A stretch of DNA of 64,000 nucleotides from Flavobacterium sp. WV_118_3. Lineage in GTDB: Bacteria > Bacteroidota > Bacteroidia > Flavobacteriales > Flavobacteriaceae. The position numbers and the translations under genes are program-made. Below, piece by piece: positions 18,868-28,081 of this stretch. The DNA lies in assembly GCF_039778605.1 (NCBI RefSeq), contig NZ_CP156060.1, positions 2,356,001 to 2,420,000 on the forward strand, given 5' to 3'. The notes below the pieces were generated by a model. The model was given only the letters and a program-made list of their open reading frames with translations, did no database searches and had not been told where the DNA came from. Numbering within the stretch: the first letter of the stretch is position 1; each line of letters starts with the position of its first letter.

Positions 18868-21327
18868 TTATTCGATTGTAAACTTGCTACTTTTCAATTC
18901 TCCGGATTGATTTCTATAGGTCATCATATAAACTCCTGTAGCAAATCGGGACACATCTACTGAAAGCATTTGCCCTTTTTCCTGATTTGAAGTTGATTCA
19001 AAAGTATATACCGTTTTTCCGTAAAAATCGACAATTGAAAGCAATTCGTTGTTATTCGCTTCAATATTCAATCGTTCTTTTACCGGAACCGGGTACAACA
19101 ATGGTTTTACATCCATGTTATTTTCTTTAGCCATTTCCAGACCTAATGCCTCACCAGTCATTTTACCACTGGTCGACATTCTATTGTTTTTATAGGCTGT
19201 AGCCGCACATATTGTAGCCAATTCTGCCTGAGTAACCGGAATAACTTTGTTAGTTGGTACCACCGGATTAAACCCACCCTGAGCTGCATAAGCCTGTGCA
19301 TCGGTAATATAATTCGATCCTGTCATATTATAACCTACCGGAGCTGGTTTTAATTCAACCGGATAAGTTACCACATACAATACGTTTTGCGCATTCGGGT
19401 TGTCTGTACGTTTTAAGTTTAAGATAAATTTAAGCTTAAATGTTTTGATTCGAGGTGCTAAAAAGTCGTCTTTAGGTGTGATTAAGTTAGGATTTAAAAA
19501 TGTTGATGTATTCGATTTAAAATGACTAGTTTCTAAAAATGTAAGACTATTTGCCTGCGGGTCATTTTGCTTATAACTAAACGGTCTGCTACTTGCTATA
19601 TCCCAAGGACAAATTAGACTGGAAGAATTATAACAGGAAAACCTTTGTGACGGAAAAGGTGCAAACTGATTGTAGCTCAATCTTCTTTTCTCACCTACTT
19701 TTTGAGTTATATCATATAAATATGTAAATGCATAATCATTTTTATAATTTTTAATACCTATAGAACCATAACTATTCTGAAAAAGAGCTATCCCTTCATC
19801 AACTGACGGTCCTTTTGTAGTACCGGCAATGTCCACCCCATTACTCATATCCACATCCACATTGATTACCTTAGGACTCGGATAAGCTCTCGCATATAAC
19901 ACCGAAGGTTTTACATATTCCGTAATCAACATTACTTCCGCATCCTGCAAAACCAATCCACTTGCCGGATTGATAGCATATTTAAGCGCATCTCCTGACA
20001 ATTTATAATTTCTTTTCAGAAAGTTGTATTTACTTTTAATCTCCCAATACTCCGTCGGTGCATTAAAAACACCATTAATCACTTCTCTGTTAATAAACTC
20101 TTTGGCTTCCGTAGTTTCGGTATAATACATCACCGGAGCATTGATCAACGAAAAAACACCCATCGTTTCGTTATATAACGGTTGCCCTCCGGTAGTTCCT
20201 GTCAATAAATTCTGTTTTTGTGATCCCGGAAGTCCGATCGTCTGGTTATGCATCGGATCCTGTGTCGAAATTGTCCCCTGTATTTTCACATCCAGGTTTA
20301 CACTTAACGGTGCCAACTTCATTGGTCCGTTTCCACTGGAACCACCGCCAAATAATCCGCTCAAAAACTTAACGCCTTCACTCACATACGGAATTGCTTT
20401 TAATCCTGCTTTTAGGAACTGACTTCCCTTCATTGCATCACCTATCGATTTGATCGCATTAATGGTTACCCCGTTATCAGATAGATTTTTGTATATTTTT
20501 TCATAGTTTTCTACAAAACCATCGACACCTTTATGCACCTTCATCATCTTATTATTGATGTTGTTTGCCGTTTTCCAGAAATTCCCATCTGATGAAGCAG
20601 ATCCTTGTCCGTTTGAAATTGTAGTAATCGTTCCGGTTATTTTCCCTGTTAATTCAACCGACGAATTGCTGATCAGTTCTGAATACAACAACAATCGCGA
20701 TGAATCGGTAAAACTACAGGTACACGGATCGTAATTCATTTTAAACTCGGCATACGCCCAGGAGTTGTTGTCATTGTAAAACTTTAGCGCCGTACTCATC
20801 GACGGGTTCTGTACGTGTGGTGTATCCAACGCTTTTTCAACATTAGCCATATCCAACACATTCGTCTGGAATCCGGGTGCGAATTTTAAAGTTAGCATCG
20901 CTCCGTTATAATTCACATTTCGACACCATTTTACCAGAATACGCATTATTCCGGTATACTTATTATACATCATAATGTAGGTATGTTCTGGACGAGCCAA
21001 TAACGGGTTATTATTGTTATCATACCCCATATTATAGGCTACCATTTCCCAACCATTTTCCGGTTTCATATCTTTATCCAGAGAAAGCGGCAATAATTCA
21101 AGCTGATTCGACTCAAACGGATTTGGCGTATAGGAATTGGGATTACACTGTGAATTAATCGGATACACTGCATTGGTTGTGGTCCAATCAAAAAAATTCC
21201 GGTAATTCGTTTGTAGCGGATTTACCGGATTTGCCGGATTCGTAGAAATCCCATTTGGCGGGCAAAAACTTTGCGCTCCCACTGCGTTAGCAGCCAGCAA
21301 AGTGAAAAGTGTTACTTTTAGATTCAT
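18868..21327 (-). CDS. Large secreted protein with T9SS type A sorting domain
   Basis: 819 residues: signal peptide (about 1-18, GAQS), a long body without a recognised domain, and a C-terminal T9SS type A sorting domain (from about 735: PLLYPVPVKERLNIEA, VDFYGKTVYTF, ATGVYMMTYRNQSGELKSSK, split here). The domain directs export across the outer membrane by the type IX system. The segment around 335-350 is Gly/Ser-rich (GLFGGGSSGNGP). Many Asn/Gln and PNP motifs suggest an adhesive or structural surface protein, but no activity can be assigned. Confidence 0.85.
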   Translation of the reverse strand: MNLKVTLFTLLAANAVGAQSFCPPNGISTNPANPVNPLQTNYRNFFDWTTTNAVYPINSQCNPNSYTPNPFESNQLELLPLSLDKDMKPENGWEMVAYNMGYDNNNNPLLARPEHTYIMMYNKYTGIMRILVKWCRNVNYNGAMLTLKFAPGFQTNVLDMANVEKALDTPHVQNPSMSTALKFYNDNNSWAYAEFKMNYDPCTCSFTDSSRLLLYSELISNSSVELTGKITGTITTISNGQGSASSDGNFWKTANNINNKMMKVHKGVDGFVENYEKIYKNLSDNGVTINAIKSIGDAMKGSQFLKAGLKAIPYVSEGVKFLSGLFGGGSSGNGPMKLAPLSVNLDVKIQGTISTQDPMHNQTIGLPGSQKQNLLTGTTGGQPLYNETMGVFSLINAPVMYYTETTEAKEFINREVINGVFNAPTEYWEIKSKYNFLKRNYKLSGDALKYAINPASGLVLQDAEVMLITEYVKPSVLYARAYPSPKVINVDVDMSNGVDIAGTTKGPSVDEGIALFQNSYGSIGIKNYKNDYAFTYLYDITQKVGEKRRLSYNQFAPFPSQRFSCYNSSSLICPWDIASSRPFSYKQNDPQANSLTFLETSHFKSNTSTFLNPNLITPKDDFLAPRIKTFKLKFILNLKRTDNPNAQNVLYVVTYPVELKPAPVGYNMTGSNYITDAQAYAAQGGFNPVVPTNKVIPVTQAELATICAATAYKNNRMSTSGKMTGEALGLEMAKENNMDVKPLLYPVPVKERLNIEANNNELLSIVDFYGKTVYTFESTSNQEKGQMLSVDVSRFATGVYMMTYRNQSGELKSSKFTIE

Positions 21328-21423
21328 ATTAATAATATTTTTATTATTAAAAATAAAAATTTATCAAAGAAAATCCTACTCAAAACATCGCAATTTGTAT
21401 CATTTTTTTCAACATATTTATAA

Positions 21424-21451
21424 AACAAAAAACCTCCCAATGGGAGGTTTT
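21424..21451 (-). terminator. Terminator of the 21474 gene
   Basis: AAAACCTCCCA / TGGGAGGTTTT stem followed by T-run on the minus strand. Confidence 0.85.
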
Positions 21452-21473
21452 CTTTTATAAAATCTAAATCAGA

Positions 21474-22061
21474 TTAGAATTTGTATAAAACACCGAAAGT
21501 GATGCTTGAAAAATCAACATTCAAATCGAAAGTGTTTCTTGCTTCTGCTCCATCAACATCAAGTTTAGCAGAGTTGTAACCTAATTTACCTACAGTAGCT
21601 TCTAAAGCGAAGTTGTTAGATACGAAATAGCTAATACCTGGTCTGAAAGCGATGTCGAAAGTATTTTCTTTAACATCAGCAATTTTATCTTTACCAGTCC
21701 AGTACTCAGCTCCTAGTTCTCCGAATAAAGAGAATTTTGAAGATGGAGTAGTGTAATATCTACCGAATACACCTACTTTGAAAGTATTCTCATCAGCAGT
21801 TGTAGCGATAGCGTTCTCAGTTTTGATGCTTTCGTATCCTAATTTTGCACCAACTGCAATATTATTAGTTACGAAATATCCAACTTTAGGAGCTACTTCA
21901 AAACCTGTACTTTTATCATCTCCTTGTTTAGAAGATTTAATTCCTACAGAACCAGAAATGAATACATCTCCTTTAGAGAAACCTTCACCTTTAGCTTCTT
22001 CCTGAGCGTTCGCAAATCCGAAAGCGAATACTGCTGCTACTGTTAAAATAATCTTTTTCAT
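21474..22061 (-). CDS. Outer-membrane beta-barrel protein
   Basis: 195 residues with signal peptide MKKIILTVAAVFAFGFANAQ. The mature protein has eight amphipathic strands (GDVFISGSVGIKSS, GFEVAPKVGYFV, VGAKLGYESIKT, FKVGVFGRYYTT, FSLFGELGAEYW, FDIAFRPGISYFV, ALEATVGKLGYN, ITFGVLYKF). Codon use looks optimised (AT-rich, uniform), as in highly expressed envelope proteins. A single-gene unit with its own terminator. Function is unknown. Confidence 0.85.
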   Translation of the reverse strand: MKKIILTVAAVFAFGFANAQEEAKGEGFSKGDVFISGSVGIKSSKQGDDKSTGFEVAPKVGYFVTNNIAVGAKLGYESIKTENAIATTADENTFKVGVFGRYYTTPSSKFSLFGELGAEYWTGKDKIADVKENTFDIAFRPGISYFVSNNFALEATVGKLGYNSAKLDVDGAEARNTFDLNVDFSSITFGVLYKF

Positions 22062-22234
22062 GATTGTTTTGTTTATTAAAATTAACGAGGCAAATGTATA
22101 AAAAAAACTATTCGATGATCAAGACATATGTCCAAAAGAAAAATAATTTTAATACTATTTTTCATAAAAAAACGTTATATATTTGATCAACAATATCTTA
22201 CAAGAATATTAAAAAAACCTTAAAATCTGTTTTT

Positions 22235-22789
22235 ATGAAAAAAAATCTGTTTTTTTTAGTAGTATTCACCTTATTTTGTACTCCTTTTTATGCCCAAATG
22301 ATCCAATTTGGGGTGAAAGCCGGAGTGAATTTCGCCAATTTTACCGGTGGCAATGTCGAAGGTTATGACTTTAAAACCATAACCAGCTATCATGCCGGGA
22401 TTGTTTCGGAGATTAAATTACTAGAAAACCTTTCCATCCAACCGGAGCTTTTGTATTCTACTCAGGGTGCCAAACTGGAAGGATTAGGGGATCAGATTAA
22501 AAATGAATTGGGCTATATCTCTATTCCGGTACTGGCCAAGTTCTATCTGACTTCAAACAAACTTAGTCTGGAATTAGGTCCGCAGGCTTCCTTCCTCGTA
22601 AGCGAACGCAACAAAGTGAGTTCAAATGATTCCAAAACTTTTGATTTTGCCGTTGCCGGTGGTTTGAGTTACAAAATAACCAATAGTATTTTTATTCAGG
22701 GCCGCTATGCCCTCGGTCTTACCGAAGTCTCTAAAGATGCGGATGTCAAAAACTCGACCATCCAGTTTTCTCTAGGCTATATGTTTTAA
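22235..22789 (+). CDS. Porin-family outer-membrane protein
   Basis: 184 residues, paralogue of the 18232 gene: signal peptide ending FYAQ, then IQFGVKAGVNFANF, LSIQPELLYSTQGA, SLELGPQASFLV and a closing strand IQFSLGYMF. Both belong to the same 8-strand barrel family. The two copies lie 4 kb apart in the same orientation. Transcription ends at a hairpin right after the stop. Confidence 0.83.
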   Translation: MKKNLFFLVVFTLFCTPFYAQMIQFGVKAGVNFANFTGGNVEGYDFKTITSYHAGIVSEIKLLENLSIQPELLYSTQGAKLEGLGDQIKNELGYISIPVLAKFYLTSNKLSLELGPQASFLVSERNKVSSNDSKTFDFAVAGGLSYKITNSIFIQGRYALGLTEVSKDADVKNSTIQFSLGYMF

Positions 22790-22810
22790 CATCACTTATA
22801 TTATTTGATC

Positions 22811-22844
22811 AAGGGATTGTTCTTTCAGACAATCCCTTTTTTAT
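22811..22844 (+). terminator. Terminator after the 22235 barrel gene
   Basis: AAGGGATTGT / ACAATCCCTT stem followed by TTTTTTATT. Confidence 0.85.
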
Positions 22845-22845
22845 T

Positions 22846-22878
22846 ACACCTGACAGGTTTTTAAAACCTGTCAGGTGT
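22846..22878. repeat. Perfect 33-bp palindromic repeat of the CCTGACAGGTTTT type
   Basis: Arms ACACCTGACAGGTTTT and AAAACCTGTCAGGTGT around one T. A related palindrome with the same AAAACCTGTC arm occurs at 25889-25920. This looks like a dispersed REP-like intergenic element of the host. Confidence 0.75.
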
Positions 22879-22913
22879 TGTATTTTTAGTTATTTTTACA
22901 AAAAAAAGCATTC

Positions 22914-23327
22914 ATGAGACTGATCATTATTAATGGCCCGAATTTAAACCTCTTAGGAAAACGCGAACCCGAAATATACGGTTCTCAAACTTTTGAGGAT
23001 TATTTCAAGATTCTGCAAAACCGCTTTCCCGATATTCATCTGGAGTATTATCAGAGCAATATCGAAGGTGAACTGATTTCTAAAATCCAGGAGAAAGGGT
23101 TTGATTTTGACGGCATCATCCTAAATGCCGGCGCCTATACCCATACTTCCATTGGCATTGGCGATGCGATTAAAGCCGTGACGACTCCGGTGATCGAAGT
23201 GCATATTTCGAATACTTTTTCCAGAGAGTCTTTCCGCCACCAATCCTATATTTCACCCAACGCCAAAGGGGTTATTATCGGTTTCGGTTTGCAGAGCTAT
23301 GATCTCGCATTGCAATCTTTTTTATAG
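22914..23327 (+). CDS. aroQ: 3-Dehydroquinate dehydratase, type II
   Basis: 137 residues. Removes water from 3-dehydroquinate in the shikimate pathway, as a cytoplasmic dodecamer. Diagnostic blocks: IINGPNLNLLGKREPEIYG with the catalytic Tyr, YQSNIEGELI, LNAGAYTHTSIGIGDAI and EVHISNTFSRESFRHQSYIS. Size matches the type II family (about 140). It is preceded by the palindromic repeat and a weak promoter region. Confidence 0.95.
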   Translation: MRLIIINGPNLNLLGKREPEIYGSQTFEDYFKILQNRFPDIHLEYYQSNIEGELISKIQEKGFDFDGIILNAGAYTHTSIGIGDAIKAVTTPVIEVHISNTFSRESFRHQSYISPNAKGVIIGFGLQSYDLALQSFL

Positions 23328-23393
23328 CCCATGCAACCCTTTTGGATTTTAAAGCGTCATTAGTATAATGAAACGCCTTAATACCCAATTCCG

Positions 23394-25877
23394 ATGAAAA
23401 AAACAATTACACTACTCACTCTTTTATGTACGTTCCTCTCCATGGCCCAGATCCGCGGAAAAGTGGTTACCAGTAGCGGTCAGCCGTTACCCTATGCCAG
23501 CGTACTGATTGAGAATACCTATAATGGTACCTCAACCAACGACAACGGTTTCTACGAAATCAGCGTAAAGGATCTGGGAACCTATACCCTTATTTACCAA
23601 TGTCTGGGTTTTAAAACCAAAAAAATAACCATTAATGCCAACCGGCTACCGTATACAGTAGAGGATATTACGTTGGCCGATGAAAATTTTATTCTGAACG
23701 AGGTCGTTATCAACAATAAAGAAAATCCGGCCAATGCTATTATTCGCAGCGCCATTGCGAGTCGGAAAAAGAACATGGCCAAATCGGATAAGTTTGAAGC
23801 CGATTTTTATTCCCGTGGAATTTTCCGTGTCAAGGATATGCCGAAAAAAATATTAGGACAGGAAATTGGCGATATGAATGGCTCCATCGATTCAACCGGA
23901 TCGGGCATCATCTATTTATCGGAAACCGTTTCAAAAATCGCGTTCGAAAAACCCAATAACCTTCGCGAGGAAATCATCGCCTCCAAAGTGAGTGGAAACG
24001 ACAAAGGCTTTAGCTATAACACCGCTCGTGGTACGCATTACGATTTTTACGAGAATTATGTCAATTTCGGAATCAATATGGTATCGCCTATCGCGAATAA
24101 TGCGTTTAATTATTATAGGTACACACTGGAAAGCACGTTTTTCGATAACTATAATCATTTGATCAATAAAATAAAGGTCATGCCAAAACGCGATAAAGAG
24201 CCTGTTTTTGAAGGGTATATTTATATCGTAGAAGACACCTGGGCCATTTATGCCGTAGATCTGGACATAAAAGGTTATCGTATGCAGGAACCGGTGATGG
24301 AAACGATGAAACTAACTCAGAATTTCACCTATAATACCGGAACCGGAATCTGGGCCAAAAATATTCAGACGATGGATTTTACAGCGGGGATTTTCGGGAT
24401 TAAATTTACCGGAAAGTTTACGCATGTATTTAATAATTATGTTTTCCGCGATAGCTTTGAAAAGAAAACCTTCCGAAACGAAATCGTTACGATTCAGAAA
24501 GAAGCCAACAAAAAAGACAATACGTACTGGGATACGTTCCGCCCGGTTCCGTTAACCGACGAGGAAGTAACCGATTATCATAAAAAAGATAGTATCCAAA
24601 CCTTGAGAACCTCTCGTGTTTATCTGGATTCCATTGATGCCAAAAAAAATAAATTCAGCCTGAGTGATATTCTTTTTGGCTATACCCATCGTAATTCGTT
24701 TAAAAAGCAAATTTTTAGCTACGATGGTATCATCGATCCGACTTCTGTTAATTTCAATACTGTACAGGGATGGAATCTGAATTCCGGTTTGTCATTCCGT
24801 ACCTGGGATGATGAAAAAGGTAGTGCTACCACCATTAGCACTAAACTGAATTATGGTTTTGCCGAAAACCGTTTGCGCGTTGTGGGTAACATTTACCACC
24901 GTTTTAATGCGATTAATAATGCGTCGCTAAATATTACCGGAGGAAGCAGTATCCAGCAGTTTAACGCGGCACAACCGATTAGCAATATCCTGAATTCGGT
25001 GACAACCTTATTCTTTAAAAACAACTTTGCGAAGTTCTATAATAAGGAGTTTATCAGTATCCATTACGGACAAGAGGTTGTTAATGGTATTACCTTAAAT
25101 GGTAAATTGGAGTATTCCGCCCGAAAACCGTTATTCAACAATACGGATTATGTTATTTTTAAACGCGACAAACCGTATACCTCAAACAATCCGTTACTTC
25201 CGGATGACAATACGATCGCAGCACTGGAAAAACACAATCTTGTAAAAGCAAGTATTGCCACCCGAATCCGATTTGGTCAGAAATACATCTCCAGACCCGA
25301 TCGAAAAGTGAACATTCCGAACGAAAAATATCCGACACTATCGCTGGCTTATGAAAAAGCGTTTGCCGGAAGTTCCGACAATTACAATTACGACCTTGTT
25401 TCCGGAGCTATCGATTACAACACCCGATTGGGAAATAAAGGGGATTTGGGAATCCGTTTTAAAGCTGGTAAATTTTTTAATGCCGATAATATTTCATTTG
25501 TCGACTATAAACATTTTAACGGAAATCAGACGCATATCGGAACCAGCGACCGCTATCTGAATGTATTCAACCTGTTACCGTACTATTCCAACAGTACGAA
25601 TGATGCGTATTTAGAAACGCATATCGAACACGATTTTAAAGGGTATATTATGAATAAAATCCCGTTGTTAAACAAATTACAATGGAATCTGGTAGTTGGA
25701 TTTCATCAGATTAATGTACCGAATACCAAACCGTATCAGGAGTTTACTGCCGGTTTCGACAATATCGGATGGGGTAAATTCCGTATGTTCCGTGTGGATT
25801 ATGTACGCTCCTATCAGAATGGTTTCCAAACCGATGGTGTTGTTTTTGGTCTGAAGATCCTTAATATAGTCGAATAA
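23394..25877 (+). CDS. DUF5686 outer-membrane protein with carboxypeptidase-like regulatory domain
   Basis: 827 residues: signal peptide (ending SMAQ), a CarboxypepD_reg-like domain (about 20-105, IRGKVVTSSGQPLPYASVLI), and a long beta-rich C-terminal region with the pattern of the DUF5686 family (NPANAIIRSAIASRKKN, FEADFYSRGIFRVKDMPKK, NIGWGKFRMFRVDYVRS). It resembles a TonB-receptor-like barrel without a plug. Common in Bacteroidota, function unknown. A terminator follows directly after the stop. Confidence 0.85.
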   Translation: MKKTITLLTLLCTFLSMAQIRGKVVTSSGQPLPYASVLIENTYNGTSTNDNGFYEISVKDLGTYTLIYQCLGFKTKKITINANRLPYTVEDITLADENFILNEVVINNKENPANAIIRSAIASRKKNMAKSDKFEADFYSRGIFRVKDMPKKILGQEIGDMNGSIDSTGSGIIYLSETVSKIAFEKPNNLREEIIASKVSGNDKGFSYNTARGTHYDFYENYVNFGINMVSPIANNAFNYYRYTLESTFFDNYNHLINKIKVMPKRDKEPVFEGYIYIVEDTWAIYAVDLDIKGYRMQEPVMETMKLTQNFTYNTGTGIWAKNIQTMDFTAGIFGIKFTGKFTHVFNNYVFRDSFEKKTFRNEIVTIQKEANKKDNTYWDTFRPVPLTDEEVTDYHKKDSIQTLRTSRVYLDSIDAKKNKFSLSDILFGYTHRNSFKKQIFSYDGIIDPTSVNFNTVQGWNLNSGLSFRTWDDEKGSATTISTKLNYGFAENRLRVVGNIYHRFNAINNASLNITGGSSIQQFNAAQPISNILNSVTTLFFKNNFAKFYNKEFISIHYGQEVVNGITLNGKLEYSARKPLFNNTDYVIFKRDKPYTSNNPLLPDDNTIAALEKHNLVKASIATRIRFGQKYISRPDRKVNIPNEKYPTLSLAYEKAFAGSSDNYNYDLVSGAIDYNTRLGNKGDLGIRFKAGKFFNADNISFVDYKHFNGNQTHIGTSDRYLNVFNLLPYYSNSTNDAYLETHIEHDFKGYIMNKIPLLNKLQWNLVVGFHQINVPNTKPYQEFTAGFDNIGWGKFRMFRVDYVRSYQNGFQTDGVVFGLKILNIVE

Positions 25878-25888
25878 CAATACTATTT

Positions 25889-25928
25889 AAAACCTGTCTG
25901 ATTTATATCCGACAGGTTTTATTTTTTT
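25889..25928. terminator. Terminator/palindrome between convergent genes
   Basis: AAAACCTGTC / GACAGGTTTT with an inner GAT/ATC pairing and T-run on the plus strand. The core is shared with the repeat at 22846-22878. Confidence 0.75.
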
Positions 25929-26692
25929 ATAAAGATATCATATGCAAAACGGATCAGTGTTCCGATAACAACAACCAAAAAGAAGATCCGGATAAAACCG
26001 TTTCCTTTGTTAAGTGCCAGTTTGGCGCCAACCCATCCGCCCAAAGCATTACTGGCCGCCATTGGCAAAGCGATCATCCAGATAATTTTTCCTTTTAATA
26101 AAAACAGACATATCGATCCGAAATTGGTTGCCAGATTGACCAGTTTGGCATTGGTTGAGGCTTGTAAAAAATCCATTCCCAACAGGGAAATAAAACCGAC
26201 CACAAAAAAGCTTCCGGTTCCGGGGCCGATAAATCCGTCATAAAATCCAACAATGCAGCTAATGATCGCGGCACGTATTACGATTGTCCGAGGGCTGATT
26301 GCTGCCTGTTCCTTACGCTGACCAAAGTCTTTTTTAAGAAAGGTATAAATCGCCAATGCGATCAGAATCACCAATAACAACGGTTTCATAAAATCATTGC
26401 TCACCATTGTAAGTACCTGCGAGCCGGCAAAAGCCGATACAAAGGCCAAAACAGCCATTAAGAGCAATAACCGCCATTTAACCGTTACTCTTTTAATATA
26501 TTGATACGCTGCCGATGATGTCCCGCAAAAGGCCGGTATTTTGAGCGAACCAATCACCGATGATACCGCATAATGTGGTAACAAGATCAAAGCCGCCGGA
26601 GTTTGTATCAATCCACCACCACCCACAATGGCATCTACAAAACCAGCCGCAAAGGCAGCTACACAAAGTAATACTATAGTAATCGTTTCCAT
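25919..26692 (-). CDS. TSUP-family permease (TauE/SafE type)
   Basis: About 257 residues with eight or so hydrophobic segments and the family motifs GGGGLIQTPAAL near the N-terminus and GFYDGFIGPGTGSFF in the second half. The family moves sulfite, sulfoacetate or related organic anions across the inner membrane. The start at 26692 (METITIVLL) is chosen because the murA terminator hairpin covers the longer upstream frame to 26722. A second TSUP permease lies at 62201. Confidence 0.87.
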   Translation of the reverse strand: METITIVLLCVAAFAAGFVDAIVGGGGLIQTPAALILLPHYAVSSVIGSLKIPAFCGTSSAAYQYIKRVTVKWRLLLLMAVLAFVSAFAGSQVLTMVSNDFMKPLLLVILIALAIYTFLKKDFGQRKEQAAISPRTIVIRAAIISCIVGFYDGFIGPGTGSFFVVGFISLLGMDFLQASTNAKLVNLATNFGSICLFLLKGKIIWMIALPMAASNALGGWVGAKLALNKGNGFIRIFFLVVVIGTLIRFAYDIFIKK

Positions 26693-26702
26693 ATTCCAAA
26701 AG

Positions 26703-26739
26703 AAAAAGAGCCAAATCCTCATTTGGATTCAGCTCTTTT
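26703..26739 (-). terminator. murA terminator
   Basis: AAAAGAGC / GCTCTTTT outer stem with inner AAATCC/GGATT pairing and T-run on the minus strand, between murA and the TSUP gene. Confidence 0.8.
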
Positions 26740-26759
26740 GTTATACTGCTTTAATTATA

Positions 26760-28067
26760 TTATACGCGAACGATGTTGGCTCCGATGGCGCGTAATCTTT
26801 CGTCAATTTTTTCGTATCCGCGGTCGATTTGCTCGATATTCTGAATGATACTGCTTCCTTTGGCTGATAATGCCGCGATTAGTAATGAAATACCGGCACG
26901 GATATCCGGTGAGGACATTGTAGTTGCTTTTAACTGCGATTTAAAGTTATGTCCGATGATAGTCGCTCTGTGCGGATCACAAAGGATAATTTTAGCGCCC
27001 ATATCGATCAGTTTATCGACAAAGAACAAACGGCTTTCGAACATCTTCTGGTGAATCAGTACTTCTCCTTTAGCCTGTGTTGCCACAACCAAAACAATAC
27101 TTAGCAAATCGGGTGTGAATCCCGGCCAAGGTGCATCGGCAATCGTAAGGATCGATCCGTCGATATCGGTTTTGATTTCATAGCCGTCCACATGAGCCGG
27201 AATATAAATATCGTCTCCTTTTCGTTCTAAGGTGATTCCCAGTTTGCGGAACGTATTTGGAATAACACCCAGGTTATCCCAGCTTACGTCTTTAATGGTG
27301 ATTTCACTTTGTGTCATCGCTGCCAAACCAATCCACGAACCGATTTCGATCATGTCCGGAAGAATTCGGTGTTCGCATCCGCCCAAACGTTCCACTCCTT
27401 CGATTTCCAACAGGTTGGAACCTACTCCGGTGATTTTAGCGCCCATCGCGTTTAACATTTTACACAATTGCTGTAAATACGGTTCACACGCAGCGTTATA
27501 AATGGTCGTTTTTCCTTCGGCCAAAACAGCTGCCATTACGATGTTGGCTGTTCCGGTTACAGAAGCTTCATCCAAAAGCATATAGGTACCTTTTAGTTTT
27601 TCGGCTTCTACTCCGTAGAAATAGTCTTCTTTATTATAGCGGAATTTTGCTCCTAAATTGATAAATCCTTCGAAGTGGGTATCCAAACGACGACGTCCGA
27701 TTTTGTCTCCACCCGGTTTCGGGATGTATCCTTTTCCGAAACGCGCCAATAACGGCCCAACGATCATGATAGAACCGCGTAAGGCTCTTCCTTCGTCTTT
27801 AAAATCAATGGACTCCAGGTAATTCAGGTTCACTTCATCGGCCTGAAACGTATAGGCATTCGATCCGATTTTCTGGATTTTTACACCCAGATTCCCTAAT
27901 AGGGTGATCAATTTATTAACATCAATGATATCGGGAATATTCGAAATAGTCACTTTTTCCGGCGTTAGCAATACTGCACACAATATTTGCAAAGCCTCAT
28001 TCTTGGCTCCCTGAGGGGTAATTTCTCCTTTTAATTTGATTCCCCCTTCTATTTTAAATGTTCCCAT
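26760..28067 (-). CDS. murA: UDP-N-acetylglucosamine 1-carboxyvinyltransferase MurA (Asp in place of catalytic Cys)
   Basis: 435 residues. Transfers enolpyruvate from PEP to UDP-GlcNAc, the first committed step of peptidoglycan synthesis. EPSP-synthase fold with ITPQGAKNEALQI at the start and SPDIRAGISLLIAAL near the end. The active-site loop reads PKPGGDKIGRRRLDTH. The usual PGGCxIG cysteine is Asp121. That substitution is known to make MurA insensitive to fosfomycin in other bacteria. The rest of the enzyme looks intact. The upstream DUF4290 gene ends 14 bases before. Confidence 0.95.
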   Translation of the reverse strand: MGTFKIEGGIKLKGEITPQGAKNEALQILCAVLLTPEKVTISNIPDIIDVNKLITLLGNLGVKIQKIGSNAYTFQADEVNLNYLESIDFKDEGRALRGSIMIVGPLLARFGKGYIPKPGGDKIGRRRLDTHFEGFINLGAKFRYNKEDYFYGVEAEKLKGTYMLLDEASVTGTANIVMAAVLAEGKTTIYNAACEPYLQQLCKMLNAMGAKITGVGSNLLEIEGVERLGGCEHRILPDMIEIGSWIGLAAMTQSEITIKDVSWDNLGVIPNTFRKLGITLERKGDDIYIPAHVDGYEIKTDIDGSILTIADAPWPGFTPDLLSIVLVVATQAKGEVLIHQKMFESRLFFVDKLIDMGAKIILCDPHRATIIGHNFKSQLKATTMSSPDIRAGISLLIAALSAKGSSIIQNIEQIDRGYEKIDERLRAIGANIVRV

Positions 28068-28081
28068 GTTTCGAAAGAAAA

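Noticed and set aside
18232-22789. Barrel genes at 18-22 kb as phage-acquired
   Set aside because: Ordinary Flavobacterium porin-family paralogues with host promoters and terminators.
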